Made by a program: the position numbers and the translations under genes. DNA of 64,000 bases, from NCBI GenBank assembly GCA_031216915.1, contig CM062297.1, positions 534,028,971 through 534,092,970 on the forward strand, given 5' to 3'. The DNA is from Pictodentalium vernedei (Eukaryota; Mollusca; Scaphopoda; Dentaliida; Dentaliidae). The notes under the pieces were generated by a model, which did not search any database, was not told the DNA's origin, and was given only the letters and a program-made list of their open reading frames with translations. Positions 9,283 to 19,738 of the stretch are shown here, one piece after another (position 1 is the first letter of the stretch; the number at the start of each line of letters is the position of its first letter).

Positions 9283-10507
9283 TGAAACAACTCAATAGAG
9301 TTCAAGGGGACCTGTGCGTAGGAATCCCGTAAATAAGTCTGATTGGTGCGCCTAACCGGTTTCGTTCTGATTGGAGAACTCGTCAGAGGCAAAGGTAACT
9401 ACTTATGGCTCAGCCTTACATACTATCTCGGCTCAGTGTGGCGGATGCAGAGTGATGGCGTGTTTGGCAAAAGCATGGGGTGTTTGTGTGGGCCTGAAAT
9501 GAGTTTGGTGAGAGGTACATACAAAATCGATATATCGAATGACGTCATCCTATTGTTTCCATTGTTGAGTGGAAAAGCCAGAATGTGGGGTGAAGGGAGG
9601 TAACAATAGTGGGATTAACACTCTTAGGAGATCTAAGGTCTCGTTACAGTTATTCAGGTGAAAATGTCGGCTTTTCGAGAAATGTTCAGCTTCTGATTAA
9701 CACGGCCGAGGATATTTCGCATTTAAATTACCTCCCCTATTCACAATACTCACAATGTATATAGTTTCTCGAAGCTCTAAATATGGCCCTTTCTGGAGAC
9801 AACTGTACACAACAAAAATCTTACAATATCACTCAAATACACTCAGCCGAATGACACAGTTGATGGCTAAAAAAATGGCTCAAAATGGTCAAAATTTTCT
9901 CATTTTGGGGATAAATCTCCAATTTTCGTGCATCGATAGTGATAAAACTGTATTATAGGAATTCCTCTTTCCTCCACTGAAGATTTTACAGCATAACATG
10001 ATCATTCTGACAAATAAAAAACATGTGGGTTTCTTATTCATTTTTTCAGAAGGCTTTCTCAAAGCAAATTTACACAAAAATTGTCCCATTTGTAAACTGC
10101 AAATTGTCAGGTCCCAAACAGGTCTGGGTTTGTCATTTAACACTTCCATGTGACCTTGACCCCCAATTGAAATGCACTTGACAATACACAGTTTGAATCA
10201 AGACCATCAACAGATTATTTTGGCCATATCACCATTAATGAGAATTATTTACTAAATCCACACCACCATAAACTAAAACTATAGCTCAAAATAGTCATTT
10301 GGCTGAGGATATCCAATAACCTCGGAAATGACCTTTTAATAGGAAACGAGACCTAAACATTACCTATGATTGTGAATTTTGCAGGTGGTAACAGAGAAAT
10401 GTGATGTTATGGCTCAAGTAGTCGGAGCAGGAGTAGCTGTGAGTGAAGGGATAGGTACAGACTAAAAGGAAAGGAGCGATAGAGTATCACAGGATACGGA
10501 CATCAGC
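9283..10507 (-). mobile_element. solo promoter segment of Penelope-like mini-element (copy 0)
   Basis: On the minus strand this is the 5' part of the unit also present at 13978-17808 and 23213-25375: TATCCTCAGTTTCTTGTC..., the CRE/SOX-type promoter block, then sequence ending near CTATTGAGTTGTTTCAT. The coding part is missing. The CRE TGACGTCA is at 9540-9547. The TATA is mutated (GTATGTAAGG instead of GTATATAAGG). A 717-bp MITE (9637-10353) interrupts it. The plus-strand 86-codon open frame inside the block is conserved only as a shadow of the promoter. Confidence 0.75.
9637..10353. mobile_element. 717-bp MITE with TAA target duplication
   Basis: The ends are GGTCTCGTTACAGTTA on the left and AATAGGAAACGAGACC on the right, giving an inverted repeat of GGTCTCGTT. 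It is flanked by TAA (9634-9636 and 10354-10356). The sister copy at 15455-15475 has the uninterrupted site GATCTAAACATTACC, so the insertion and the 3-bp duplication are seen directly. A TWA duplication is typical of PIF/Harbinger transposition, so a non-autonomous member is likely. No transposase is encoded. Confidence 0.75.
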
Positions 10508-10619
10508 GTTTGTGACAAGAAACTGAGGATAGACTCGGGAAAGACTCCTGTTATTCTTCTTTTTCAAAATTTTTCTCCTCTATTTTTTTTTCCTCCTCGA
10601 ATTTTGTCTTTTGAACTGC

Positions 10620-12120
10620 TCAAAAACAAGCTGTACGATTTTAACCAAATTTGGCATACTTATGTAATGTCATAAAATCTAGTGAAATGCCGTATCGTCA
10701 TGTCTGTGGAAACGAGTATTTCCAAAATATTCTGCCAAAACCGCCAAAATGTCACCATTTTTCAAATATCTCAAAATTGTTTACAGTTATTTAGCTCAAA
10801 TTTTCTACACATTTAGAGCATAATATAATACACCACGAATATCACTCAAATCTTTCAACTTTAACCCCCATTGGCCAAACATGACATGAATATAGATTTT
10901 TTCGTCAAAATTGACCAACTTCAAAAGGAAATTTCTCTAATTACAAGGCTGTTGTATCAATTACTTTGGTATGGATAGATGTAACAATGACTGCGCAAGA
11001 AAGTTACTGTTTACTTTTTAATCTCAGATTTAACCTCCAAGCACAATGAGGGCGGGAATAGCAGTACCGTTTAAAAATGCCAAAATTAGCCAACTTTGTT
11101 CGCTTTTTCTATCATTTTGGAAAGGGTTAATTTCAAACACTTTGCATGTACGTATTCACAATTGACTACCAAACATATTTGCTGCTGTAAGTTTGGTTGT
11201 AGAGTTTAACCCTATCCCATTCTGGATGCATAACAGTATAAAAAAATCCAATTTTTGCAGAATTTGGTTAGTTTAGGTGACGATTTACTCCATTTTTAAT
11301 TGATTGAACTCTGAATGTTTTCCATAGCTGCATGCAGCAGTCACAGTATGACAAATTTTGTTCTATATGTTATTATTAAAAGTTTAACCCTTGGCAGATT
11401 TGAGACTTCCTATAAGGGTTCTGTCGGAATAACTGTTATTTTCGCCAAAATTTACATGCAATTTCTCAGCACTGAAGCCATATTTTCTCAAAACGTTTCC
11501 CGTGAGAAGATAGGACATTCATCCAAGAGCAATTTTGCTGTTATATGTTTTATTCCAAGTTTTAACCCTCTCCCAGTTGTCGTGCCTTGACTTGGAGTAC
11601 CCTCAACTTGTACATGTTCATTGAAATACCAAGATTCAAGATTCCGCCACGTCTCTTATCAAACACTCAGTCTGTGCTTGATCTTCACACTTTTATAGCA
11701 TAATATGATACACTAAAATCACCACACAAATATTTTGAAATTAACCCCTATTGGCCACAAATGATAGTAATATAGCATTTTATCGTCGAGATTGACTAAC
11801 TTCAAGCGCTAATTTCTCTAATTGCAATGTTGTTGTAACAATTATTTTTGTATGCATAGATGCAACAATGCTTGCAGAAGAAAGTTACTGTTTAGTTTTT
11901 AATCTCATCTTCAACCCCCCAGGCACATTGAGGGTAAGATTTCCATTCGTAAATGCTAAAATTAGCTAACTTCGGTTACATTTTACTGTCATTTTGAAAA
12001 GGGTTATTTTTAGATACTTTTTTTGCTATAGGTAGAGATGCTTAATGAACAAATCCGCTGCTGTAAGTTATGCTTTGGGGCTTAACCCAACATATAGTTA
12101 CACTTGTGGTTATTCTCCCC
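10620..12120 (+). repeat. diverged ~175-bp tandem array
   Basis: A TTAACCC-type anchor recurs at 10861, 11030, 11206, 11384, 11562, 11741, 11911 and 12082, with spacings of 169 to 179 bp. Every fifth unit is more alike (10850-11130 against 11690-12030), giving a higher-order period near 880 bp. Phrases such as GAAAGTTACTGTTTA recur between alternate units. The array is very diverged and non-coding. It continues in a fragment at 13676-13900. Confidence 0.75.
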
Positions 12121-12640
12121 AGTTAGGTCACTTAATAGTTGATCGTCAGGATAACACCAGTCTGTGTAATCAACCCAAACTTAGGGCACAGACACCCTTT
12201 CCAGTAGGTTTGGGGTTTGAGAGTATAACGAGTGGCTGGGGAAGGCACGTAATCTTCAATGTCCTGCAGATGTAACAAGGGTTCGTGGACTAGGCTATCT
12301 TTGGTCACTGGACAGCATATTGGAATGGGTAAGGCTGCATGCAAAACTCTGAATGATAATGTTTGAATTAAGTTTTATAAATTTATTAAAGACATCATCA
12401 AAATTTCCTAAGGTTACAGGTTTATTTCTGCTGTACAAATAGATAAAAAAGGTATGTATTTGATAGGCACAGGAAAAGAAATGGAAGTGTGAAGACAATT
12501 ATTTCCTAGGTTCAGTGCTATCCTCTAAGGGTTAATTATCCTCCCAATGACACCTACAATAGACTTAGGGGGGAATTTATCAAGCTCTACAATAAGTTTA
12601 TGATTTAATAATAATATGATACATTCAAGCTATTGACTTA
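12121..12640. other. no gene recognised
   Basis: The sequence is unremarkable AT-rich DNA between the ~175-bp array and the minisatellite. Short open frames on both strands have no recognisable motif. Confidence 0.5.
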
Positions 12641-12689
12641 GTCACAGATTGTATTGGCAATAACAGAATGGGTCCATGAAGTTCTGAGG

Positions 12690-12860
12690 ATAGATGGATT
12701 CCTCCCAGTAAATTTGGGTGAAGTTTCTCCCAGTGGCTTCCTCCCAGTGAATTTCTCCCAGTGAGCTGGGTGAAACTCCTCCCAGCAAATTTGGGTGAAG
12801 CTTCTCCCAGTGTCTTCCTCCCAGTGAGTTGGGTGAAATTCCTCCCAGTAAATTTAATAA
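12690..12860. repeat. CTCCCAGT minisatellite
   Basis: Irregular tandem copies of CTCCCAGTRARTTGGGTGAA-like units occur, each 15-40 bp. Read on the minus strand, the repeats give a Gly/Leu-rich string inside a 173-codon open frame. I regard that frame as a product of the repeat, not a gene. Confidence 0.75.
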
Positions 12861-12984
12861 ACGTTTTCCCAAAGCAAAAGAATATATATTTCTTTCTTAA
12901 GCTCCAGAGCTCCCACGAAGGGCTTGCGAAAGCATTCGTGTGTCGAGACAAACTAGGAGAAGTAAGCCCGGTTTCCAAGCAGAG

Positions 12985-13060
12985 CCGGTTTTTATACCCC
13001 TCCTCGAGGCCACTCAGCCAATCAGAATCGAGGAACAGTGCAAACGCTGTGACGTGCTTG
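12985..13060 (-). promoter_or_regulatory. candidate minus-strand core promoter
   Basis: On the minus strand GGGGTATAAAAACCGGC has its TATA box at 12991-12996. It is preceded 20-25 bp upstream by ATTGG (inverted CCAAT, 13018-13022) and further upstream by a GTGACGTGC-like half CRE (13047-13056, opposite reading). Local GC content is higher than in the flanks. Transcription would run into the minisatellite, and I see no convincing product. It may be a captured host promoter or part of an unrecognised repeat. Confidence 0.35.
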
Positions 13061-13675
13061 GAAACCCAACTTGAAGCGAAAACAATGGCTGGAAGTGAAT
13101 TACTCCGTGTTCGGTGATGGAGAATTCTACAAATTATGACCTTCACGGGATGTGGCAGCCATGGAGAGCTGTCTCACCACGAACGGCATCAAATGCAGAA
13201 CCCATTTATATTTGAGTCTGGGATTATTCCAGACAGAGATTTACAATTCGAGCCGATCAAAGTGGATCGAATAGCCGAAATAAATTGAGACAAAAGTCAC
13301 CGGCTCAAGAAAAATGCATTGAAACAGGTATATAATTCACTGCCAGTCCTTGATAGGTATAATTACTTATGGGAAAAATTCAGCTTTTAGTTACGTATAA
13401 GTCTTAGCGTATAATAATTTCTGGAAAAGTTATTAATGGTAACTATAGCCGTTATTGCCTAATTTCGTGTACGTTAAAACACGGCAGTACTGAGTCATTT
13501 TCGGGACTGAAAAATGACAATTCCTGCTGGGGATCTGACTTAAAAAATACAGGAATGATAATGCAAGTCGTTGTTAGGCCTGGGACTCCGGCGTAACAAT
13601 ATGCTTTGGCCACGTAAAGAATAGTATTGGCTGACAAAAACTGATTTTCGGTGAATTTTGCAAACATCTGTACTC
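13061..13675. other. no gene recognised
   Basis: Nothing here has coding or repeat structure that I can support, apart from the short open frames expected by chance. Confidence 0.5.
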
Positions 13676-13900
13676 ATTTCCTCTAATTGTAAGGTTGTTT
13701 TAGCAATTATTTTGTTATGGATAGATATAACAATGATTGCAGAAGAAAGTTACTGTTTACTTTTTAATCTCAAGATTTAACCCCCAGGCAAAATGAGGGC
13801 GTGAATAAGAGAACCGTGAGAGAATGCCAAAATAGCCAACTTTGGATGCTTTTTGTCTATCATTTTGGAAATGGATAATTTCAAGCACTTTGTTTTGCTA
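13676..13900 (+). repeat. outlying fragment of the ~175-bp array
   Basis: The phrases AGAAAGTTACTGTTTACTTT, TTTAACCCCCAGGCA and ATCATTTTGGAAA match the array units around 10960-11120 and 11850-12010. The segment is separated from the main array by about 1.5 kb of unrelated DNA. Confidence 0.7.
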
Positions 13901-14009
13901 TATGTAGTCTGCATTTTCACATTGGAAAGTTGGGAAAGCCCGTAATTTGTCCAACAAATTACAATTCTCTAGCTTCTGTGTTATTATTTGATTTTTCCTT
14001 TTACCTCAG

Positions 14010-14394
14010 CTAAGGAGTTAAGTTCGTAAAACGAGGAGCGATCTGGTCAGTAATAGTCTGGTAGTAAGAGTTGAGCTGCTGCATATTCAAGGACTTAGCT
14101 GTGTGGTACAAGTCGGTGATGTTAGTGGTATCAGGTGGCGCATTTCCCACATGGCTAAGGATCCGAGGGTGTGGGCTGCCACTGCCCGGATTGATGGTGT
14201 AGTTCTCGAACAACGTTGGAGATAGGATTCAGCCGTGGATAACTGCGTTATCAGTTTCAGGTGCTGTGTCTCACGGAGAGGCTCTGTGTCAATTCACTTT
14301 GGAAGTGTATAATGTTCAGGTGTCGTTCCAGGCCTTGTCTAATTTGTATATAAGGCTACAAAACTCACATAAATAAGTGGCCATATCACCACTG
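14010..14394 (-). pseudogene. C2H2 zinc-finger ORF of mini-element, copy A
   Basis: From ATG at 14394 the frame gives MATYLCEFCSLIYK, then frameshifts one base early relative to the 23831-24217 copy. The C-terminal half reads PRFTNLTP just before the stop at 14010. In copy B the same region shows CxxC, a 12-residue spacer and HxxxxH, a C2H2 finger. A single-base difference breaks the finger here. The function is inferred to be nucleic-acid binding; the ORF lies downstream of the GIY-YIG tail and is transcribed in the same direction. Confidence 0.5.
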
Positions 14395-14555
14395 ATGAAA
14401 AACGTAACCTGTCCTCCCTTGGCTAAGACTGTAGTTACGTCGCTCTTATTGTGACGTTGGGTGTCGTACAACTTTTCCTTTTAACATAATAATCGGGCAG
14501 GTAGCGAGTCGAACAGAAAGTAGAGAAAAGAAATCAATAAATATATACCACTTAA

Positions 14556-14986
14556 TTAAAAGTCCTTTCTGTTCAGGCCAGATGGTTGTAGTGTTTTTAG
14601 TGTGAAGATCCAATGTACTTCACTAATTCGGCGCTGGTCCGTATTTTTCGGAGATTCCGGGTCGGAGTGTATCACCTGTATAATACGGTAGCAAATGTCG
14701 GAAAATGAAATGTATTGGCCATTGAAGTGAATGGCAATGGGTATGTCTCGTGTGTGTGTGATGTCCGCCAGGTGTAATGTGGGTTGAAGTCCAGTAGGTG
14801 ATAGGTTGGAGGACGCACATTATTCGAGGAATGAGTCTTGGTGTTCAAGTTTTAATTGTTTGATACACAGGTTTCTAATAGTTCTGTGAATAGCCTTATT
14901 GTTATCACTAGTGAGGGTGACTAGGGCCGTGGAGGTACAGGAGCCGTGCGTAGTCTCTTCGCATTCGGCTCGCCTGTGTCCGACAT
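14556..14986 (-). pseudogene. deleted GIY-YIG-tail protein of Penelope-like element, copy A
   Basis: ATG at 14986 starts MSDTGEPNAKRLRTAP, after which a one-base deletion shifts the frame relative to copy C. The 3' part encodes the C-terminal tail HTRDIPIAIHFNGQYIS ... RISEVHWIFTLKTLQPFGLN. An HFN block, then E..WI..L.TL.P.GLN, is characteristic of the region after the GIY-YIG nuclease in Penelope-like proteins. The reverse transcriptase and most of the nuclease are missing, so no activity is expected. Confidence 0.6.
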
Positions 14987-15159
14987 TCAGACGGTAGTGT
15001 TACTGACACTAGAGTTTAAGCTCAAGGTGATGATAGAACTAGATGCGATGGCCGTAGATTGATAGCCGTAACTATTGCGACAGGTCTAAATATAATATAT
15101 AGACAACGAAACAACTCAATAGAGTTCAAGGGGACCTGTGCGTAGGAATCCCGTAAATA

Positions 15160-15470
15160 AGTCTGATTGGTACACCTAACCCGTTTTGTTCTGACTGGAG
15201 AACTCGCCAGAGGCAAAGGTAACTACTTGTGGCTCAGCCTTATATACTATCTCGGCTCAATGTGGCGGATGCAGAGTGATGACGTGTTCGGCAAAAGCAT
15301 GGGGTGTTTGTGTGGGCCTGTAATGAGTTTGGTGAGAGGTACATACAAAATCGATATATCGAATGACGTCATCCTATTGTTTCCATTGTTGAGTGGAAAA
15401 ACCCGAATGTGGGGTAAAGGGAGGTAACAATAGTGGGATTAACACTCTGTAGTAGATCTAAACATTACCT
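15160..15470 (-). promoter_or_regulatory. mini-element promoter block, copy A
   Basis: On the minus strand, two ACAAT-type SOX-like sites, TGACGTCA (15364-15371), the palindrome TCGATATATCGA and GTATATAAGG (TATA 15240-15246) keep the spacing seen in copy C. About 250 bp separate TATA from the ATG at 14986. Sequence identity in this block is higher than in the decayed coding part. Confidence 0.6.
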
Positions 15471-15570
15471 ATGTTTGTGAATTTTGCAGGTGGTAACAGA
15501 GAAATGTGATGTTAAGGCTCAAGTAGTCGAAGCAGGAGTAGCTGTGAGTGAAGGGATAGGTACAGACTAA

Positions 15571-17501
15571 CAAGAGGCCCCAGGGGGCCCGAGGGCGCTC
15601 ACCTGACATGGTAGCCTAAATATCAACCCAGAGAATTGATTTCAACAAGTTGCATCAGCTCCTCCTAAGAAAAGCTTATACCAAATATCCAAAGATTCTG
15701 ACCAGTGGATCTAAAAAAAAAGATTTTTAAAGAATATTCCCCATATTGAACTAAGTTATAATTCGGGCTCCCACAGGAAGCCCATATATGAACCCAGGGG
15801 CTTGGCTTTAACATACTTGAATCTCACCCCGACCCCCAGGGATAATGCACACCAAATATCAAAACATTCCGACTGCTGGATCTGAAGAAGAAGATTTTTA
15901 AAGAAAATTCCTCATTTTGAACTAAGTTACAATTTGAGCTCCCACATTGAGTCCAAATATGGACCTAGGGCCATGGCTTGAACAAACTTGAATCTCCCCC
16001 CCCCCCCCCTCCTAAGGATGCTGCATACAAAATATCAAAATATTCCGACTGCTGGATCTGAAGAAGAAGATTTTCAAAGACATTTGCCTGAAATGCACTA
16101 AGTTCAAATTTGGGCTCCTATACTGAGCCCAAATATAAACCCAGGGGTCCGATTTGAACAAACTTGAATCAGATCCACCCGACAATGTTGCATACCAAAT
16201 TTCAAAAGATTCTGCCTGCTGGATCTGGAGAAGAAGATTTGTAAAGAAATTTGCCTGTAATGCACCAAGTTCGAATTCGGGCTTCTATAGTGAGCCCAAA
16301 TATGAATCCAGGAGGCCGATTTGAACAAACTTGAATCAGATCCACCCCACAATGATGCATACCAAATATCAAAAGATTCTGCCTGCTGGATCTGGAGAAG
16401 AAGATTTTTGAAGGCATTTGCCTGAAATGCACTAAGTTCAAATTTGGGCTCCTATACTGAGCTCAAATATAAACCCAGGGGTCCGATTTGAACAAACTTG
16501 AATCAGATCCACCCGACAATGTTGCATACCAAATTTCAAAAGATTCTGCCTGCAGGATCTGGAGAAGAAGATTTTTTAAGAAATTTGCCTGAAATGCACT
16601 AAATTCGAATTCGAGCTTCTATAGTGAGCCCAAATATGAACCCAGTGGGCCGATTTGTACAAACTTGAATCAGATCCACCCTACAATGTTGCATACCAAA
16701 TATCAAAGGATTCTGTCTGCTGGATCTAGAGAAGATGATTTTTTAATGTTTTTCCCATTGCCTACAGTGTTAAAAAGTGCTGACTCTTTTTCAAAGTCCT
16801 GGAAAAAGTACCTTGTGATCAAACCGATAGGGATTTTTTTAACCATTCTATTCTACTGGATAAAAGTAAGCTTTATATAAAATAAGAATTCTCTGTGCCG
16901 TGCACTTTTGGAGATATGGCAGTTTTAAGGTTTTTCCTATTTTTAGCTCCCGAGGTTCCCACGGGCCAATGAGAAATATATTTTTTTTGCATCAGTCAAC
17001 TACTTATGACCCATTACCATCTCATATCAAATTTGGTTCAAACCGACCTCACGGTTCTGAAAATAGAAATTTTAGGCGTGGCCAAAATTTTTGCCCCTCC
17101 CATAACGAAGGCAAATAATGCCCGGCAAACTTCTCTTGAACAAATTTGATTCTAAACCTCAAAAGGACTCTGTAAACCATTTATCAAGTCTCTGCTACTG
17201 GTGGTTCATTAGAAGAAGATTTTCAAAAAATTTGGCCTTTTTTTCCACACCCCTCTGTTCAATATGAGGCGAAACCTAATTTGCATAAAAATCAAAATGC
17301 CCCTATAAAACCACTACTTACATGAAATTTAATTAAAATGAGACCAGTGGTTTAGGAGAATAGGCTCAAACACCACCTTCACGCAGGACGACGAACGACA
17401 GACGACGGACGGACGGACGGACGGAGGACGGACGGACGGACGGACGGACGGACGAAGAGTGATAAGAAAAGCTCACCTTGACTTTCAGTCAGGTGAGCTA
17501 A
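15571..17501 (+). mobile_element. Pearl-like element P1 (1.93 kb)
   Basis: The element starts CAAGAGGCCCCAGGGGG and ends with a hairpin plus CTAA. The sister sequence at 10465-10475 (GACTAAAAGGAAAGG) gives the empty site and fixes both ends to within a base or two, with no target duplication. Inside are about seven ~167-bp monomers anchored on GAAGAAGATTTTTAAAGA (15718 to 16727), then diverged sequence, a (GGAC)n microsatellite (17401-17455) and the hairpin at 17470-17499. Ending CTAA after a hairpin, without duplication, recalls Helitron/Helentron ends, and such elements (Pearl, CvA) are known from bivalves. No protein is encoded. Confidence 0.75.
17470..17499 (+). repeat. terminal hairpin of P1
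   Basis: AGCTCACC pairs with GGTGAGCT and TGACT with AGTCA around a TTC loop, with one bulged T. The stem is shared in shape, but not in exact sequence, with P2, P3 and P4. It is followed by AA, giving the CTAA end. Confidence 0.85.
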
Positions 17502-18222
17502 AAGGGAAGGAGCGACAGAGTATCATAGGATACGAACATCAGCGTTTGTGACAAGAAACTGAGGATATGGGGTGGAAATGAAATAAAATGAACTGATATA
17601 CTAACTGTATTGTTTCTGTGTTATTTTTCCTTTTACCTCAGCTGTAAGGAGTTAAGTTCGTAAAACGAGGAGCGATCTGGTCAGTAGGCTAATACTCTGG
17701 TAGTAAGAGTTGAGCTGCTGCATATTCAAGGACTTTTGCTGTGTGGAACAAGTCGGTGATGTTGGTGATACCAGGTGGCGTATTTCCCACATGGCTAAGG
17801 ACAACTCACTAGTGATAACAATAAGGCTATTCACAGAACTATTAGAAACCTGTGTGTCAAACAATTAAAACTTGAACACCAAACCTCATTCCTCGAATAA
17901 TGTGCGTCCTCCAACCTATCACCTACTGGACTTCAACCCACATTACACCTGGCGGACAGTGAAGGCCGATCCGCAAGTATACAGAAGAAGTCTCCTTGGT
18001 TACGAATCGAAATTAAGTATTTTTATTGTTTACTAATCATATATATTTCATTTTCAGGTTTATTTTATTCAACTTTGTGGGGAGTTAGTTTAGTATAGTA
18101 ACTGGGACAAAGTTAGGAGGTCTTGAATAAAACTGTGAGCGCTAAGTTGTCGAACGGTTCGTCGTGTTGCCTTTTGTCGCGTGTTTACAGTTTTCCCTGT
18201 CCGATCGCGTAATTTTGTCTTG

Positions 18223-19659
18223 ATGATGGCGAGCAAATCTGTTCAGACGGAGGTAAGTATGGAGGTAAATACGTGTAATATCGCGGTCCAGGTCAACGGT
18301 GCCAACGGGGTAAGTATTGGTGTGCAGACAGAGGTCACTTGGGGTGTCGGTCAGAGCCGGGTTGGTGGGGCCACCGATGGAGATATTGGGTTTGAAGTTT
18401 GTAAACAGTGTTCTATGATGTATGGGGACTGTCGCTCGATGGGATATGGAGAGGTATGTGCAAACTGTCAGGAAATCCTCCGCCTACTTGAGACAATTGT
18501 TAAGTTTGAGGGGAAGATTGCTGAGCTGAAGGGAAAACTTGGTAGGGCGGGGCTGTCTGGAGTTACGCCTGTGAAAGTAGCTTTCCGAGAAGGATGGAAG
18601 GTTGTCGGTGGTTCCAAGAGGAAACATGGGGGTAGAACCTTTGATGTGAATGAGGTAGGTGATGAGGTGGGGGCTGCTAGAAAAGTACGTAGGACAGATG
18701 AGGGGGGCCCAGGCCGGAGCAATGCTGTAAAGCGTTTGGCGTGGACTATCAAAAGTGGTAGGAAAGGGGGGCCAGAGAAGCAGGTAGATAGGGGTGTAAA
18801 GTCCAAAGGCAGTGGGGAGTGCAGCACCAGAAACAGATTTGATGTGCTCGATTCGGAAGAGACAGAGGGGGAGATGGAGGTAGTTGCAACAGATAGTAGC
18901 TTGGGGTCTAGGCCAGGAAAAAGGAGGAGGGATCCGGGAGAAGACCAGGGGAGTAGTCCAGGTAGTTCAGGGCCTGGAAAGAGACGGAGGGACAAGGATA
19001 GGAGTAATCCTAGGTCAAAGATACCGATACCGATATTGATTCCGAGTGGGGCTGTTGGAGAGGAAGAGGACGCTGTAAACAATAGGAGACTAGAGGAGAT
19101 AAATAGGGCGAGGGCCAAAAGTAAGTTGGTGGTTGCGGGAAGTAGCATAGTTCGGGGGATCGACAAGGTTGTCTGTGGTCCGGACAGTAAAAATAGAACA
19201 GTTCTGTGCTTTCCGGGGGCTAAAGTGGAGGACCTGAGGGATAGAGTGGACGGTATTGTAGCTGGGTCGGGGCCTGATCCGGTAGTGGTATTACATGTGG
19301 GGTCCAATAACATCAGGGAGAGGAAATCAGTTCGTTTGGTGGACACATACAAGGACCTAATTAGTAAGCTACTTAGCAGGAATGCTCGGATCATCGTTTC
19401 AGGGGTGCTCCCCGTTATGGGTGGTGGGAATGAGAGGAACTCGCGGATTATGGCACTAAACGAGGAGCTGGAAGAGCACTGCAAAGACTTGGGAATACAT
19501 TTCATTGACCACTGGGATTCATTCTGGGGACAAGGAGAGTTGTATGGGCGAGACGGATTGCATTTAAGTAGGATGGGTACAGACCTGTTGGGCCAAAAAT
19601 TTTTACAGGTGACTGGGCCTTTTTTGGAGAAAAGGGGGGTAGGGGACCACAGCCGATAA
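18223..19659 (+). CDS. LINE E ORF1 protein with SGNH-hydrolase domain, 478 aa
   Basis: This is the ORF1 protein of a non-LTR element, expected to bind element RNA; the hydrolase domain may act on lipids or esters. ATG at 18223 is the first in frame. Earlier in-frame codons follow a GTG and read into the UTR. The N-terminus has two VQTEV repeats, a CxxC/CxxC pair (CKQCSMM, VCANCQE) and a short helical stretch likely to coil (ILRLLETIVKFEGKIAELKG). A basic, nuclear-signal-like middle follows (GKRRRDPG, GKRRRDKD). The C-terminal third is SGNH: GSSIVRG at 306-312 (Ser308), HVGSNNI near 358 (Asn), DGLHLS near 444 (Asp444, His447). All four blocks are present, so the fold looks catalytically competent. 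The full-length uninterrupted frame suggests a recent insertion. Confidence 0.88.
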   Translation: MMASKSVQTEVSMEVNTCNIAVQVNGANGVSIGVQTEVTWGVGQSRVGGATDGDIGFEVCKQCSMMYGDCRSMGYGEVCANCQEILRLLETIVKFEGKIAELKGKLGRAGLSGVTPVKVAFREGWKVVGGSKRKHGGRTFDVNEVGDEVGAARKVRRTDEGGPGRSNAVKRLAWTIKSGRKGGPEKQVDRGVKSKGSGECSTRNRFDVLDSEETEGEMEVVATDSSLGSRPGKRRRDPGEDQGSSPGSSGPGKRRRDKDRSNPRSKIPIPILIPSGAVGEEEDAVNNRRLEEINRARAKSKLVVAGSSIVRGIDKVVCGPDSKNRTVLCFPGAKVEDLRDRVDGIVAGSGPDPVVVLHVGSNNIRERKSVRLVDTYKDLISKLLSRNARIIVSGVLPVMGGGNERNSRIMALNEELEEHCKDLGIHFIDHWDSFWGQGELYGRDGLHLSRMGTDLLGQKFLQVTGPFLEKRGVGDHSR

Positions 19660-19738
19660 CCCAGAGGGGCACAAATGCTGGGAACATAGGAAGAACAACA
19701 AACATGCACAATACAGGGACATACCAGTGTTATAATAA

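Larger units (their letters stand above)
13978..17808 (-). mobile_element. Penelope-like mini-element, copy A (minus)
   Basis: Read on the minus strand from 17808, the order is: end of a C2H2 ORF from a preceding partial unit (17640-17808), spacer, promoter block (with CRE at 15364-15371 and TATATAA at 15240-15246), ATG at 14986 and a short N-terminal ORF, the GIY-YIG-type C-terminal tail, then the C2H2 ORF ending at 14010. A partial unit followed by a fuller one is the tandem layout known for Penelope-like elements. A 1.93-kb Pearl-like element (15571-17501) interrupts the spacer. At 17808/17809 the sequence flips into plus-oriented copy B, making a head-to-head inverted junction. The reverse transcriptase core is absent in all copies, so this is a deletion derivative. 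Confidence 0.7.

Noticed and set aside
9343..9603. 86-codon frame conserved between 9343-9603 and 15167-15427
   Set aside because: It reads across the promoter block on the strand opposite to transcription. In copy C it persists only as a truncated frame.
12625..13146. 173-codon minus-strand frame
   Set aside because: Half of it is the translated CTCCCAGT minisatellite. The rest crosses the candidate promoter and has no domain.
18468..19709. 413-codon minus-strand frame opposite LINE E ORF1
   Set aside because: It is the antisense shadow of a clear SGNH ORF1. Its composition (Ser/Leu/Pro-rich) is what purine-rich coding gives when read backwards.
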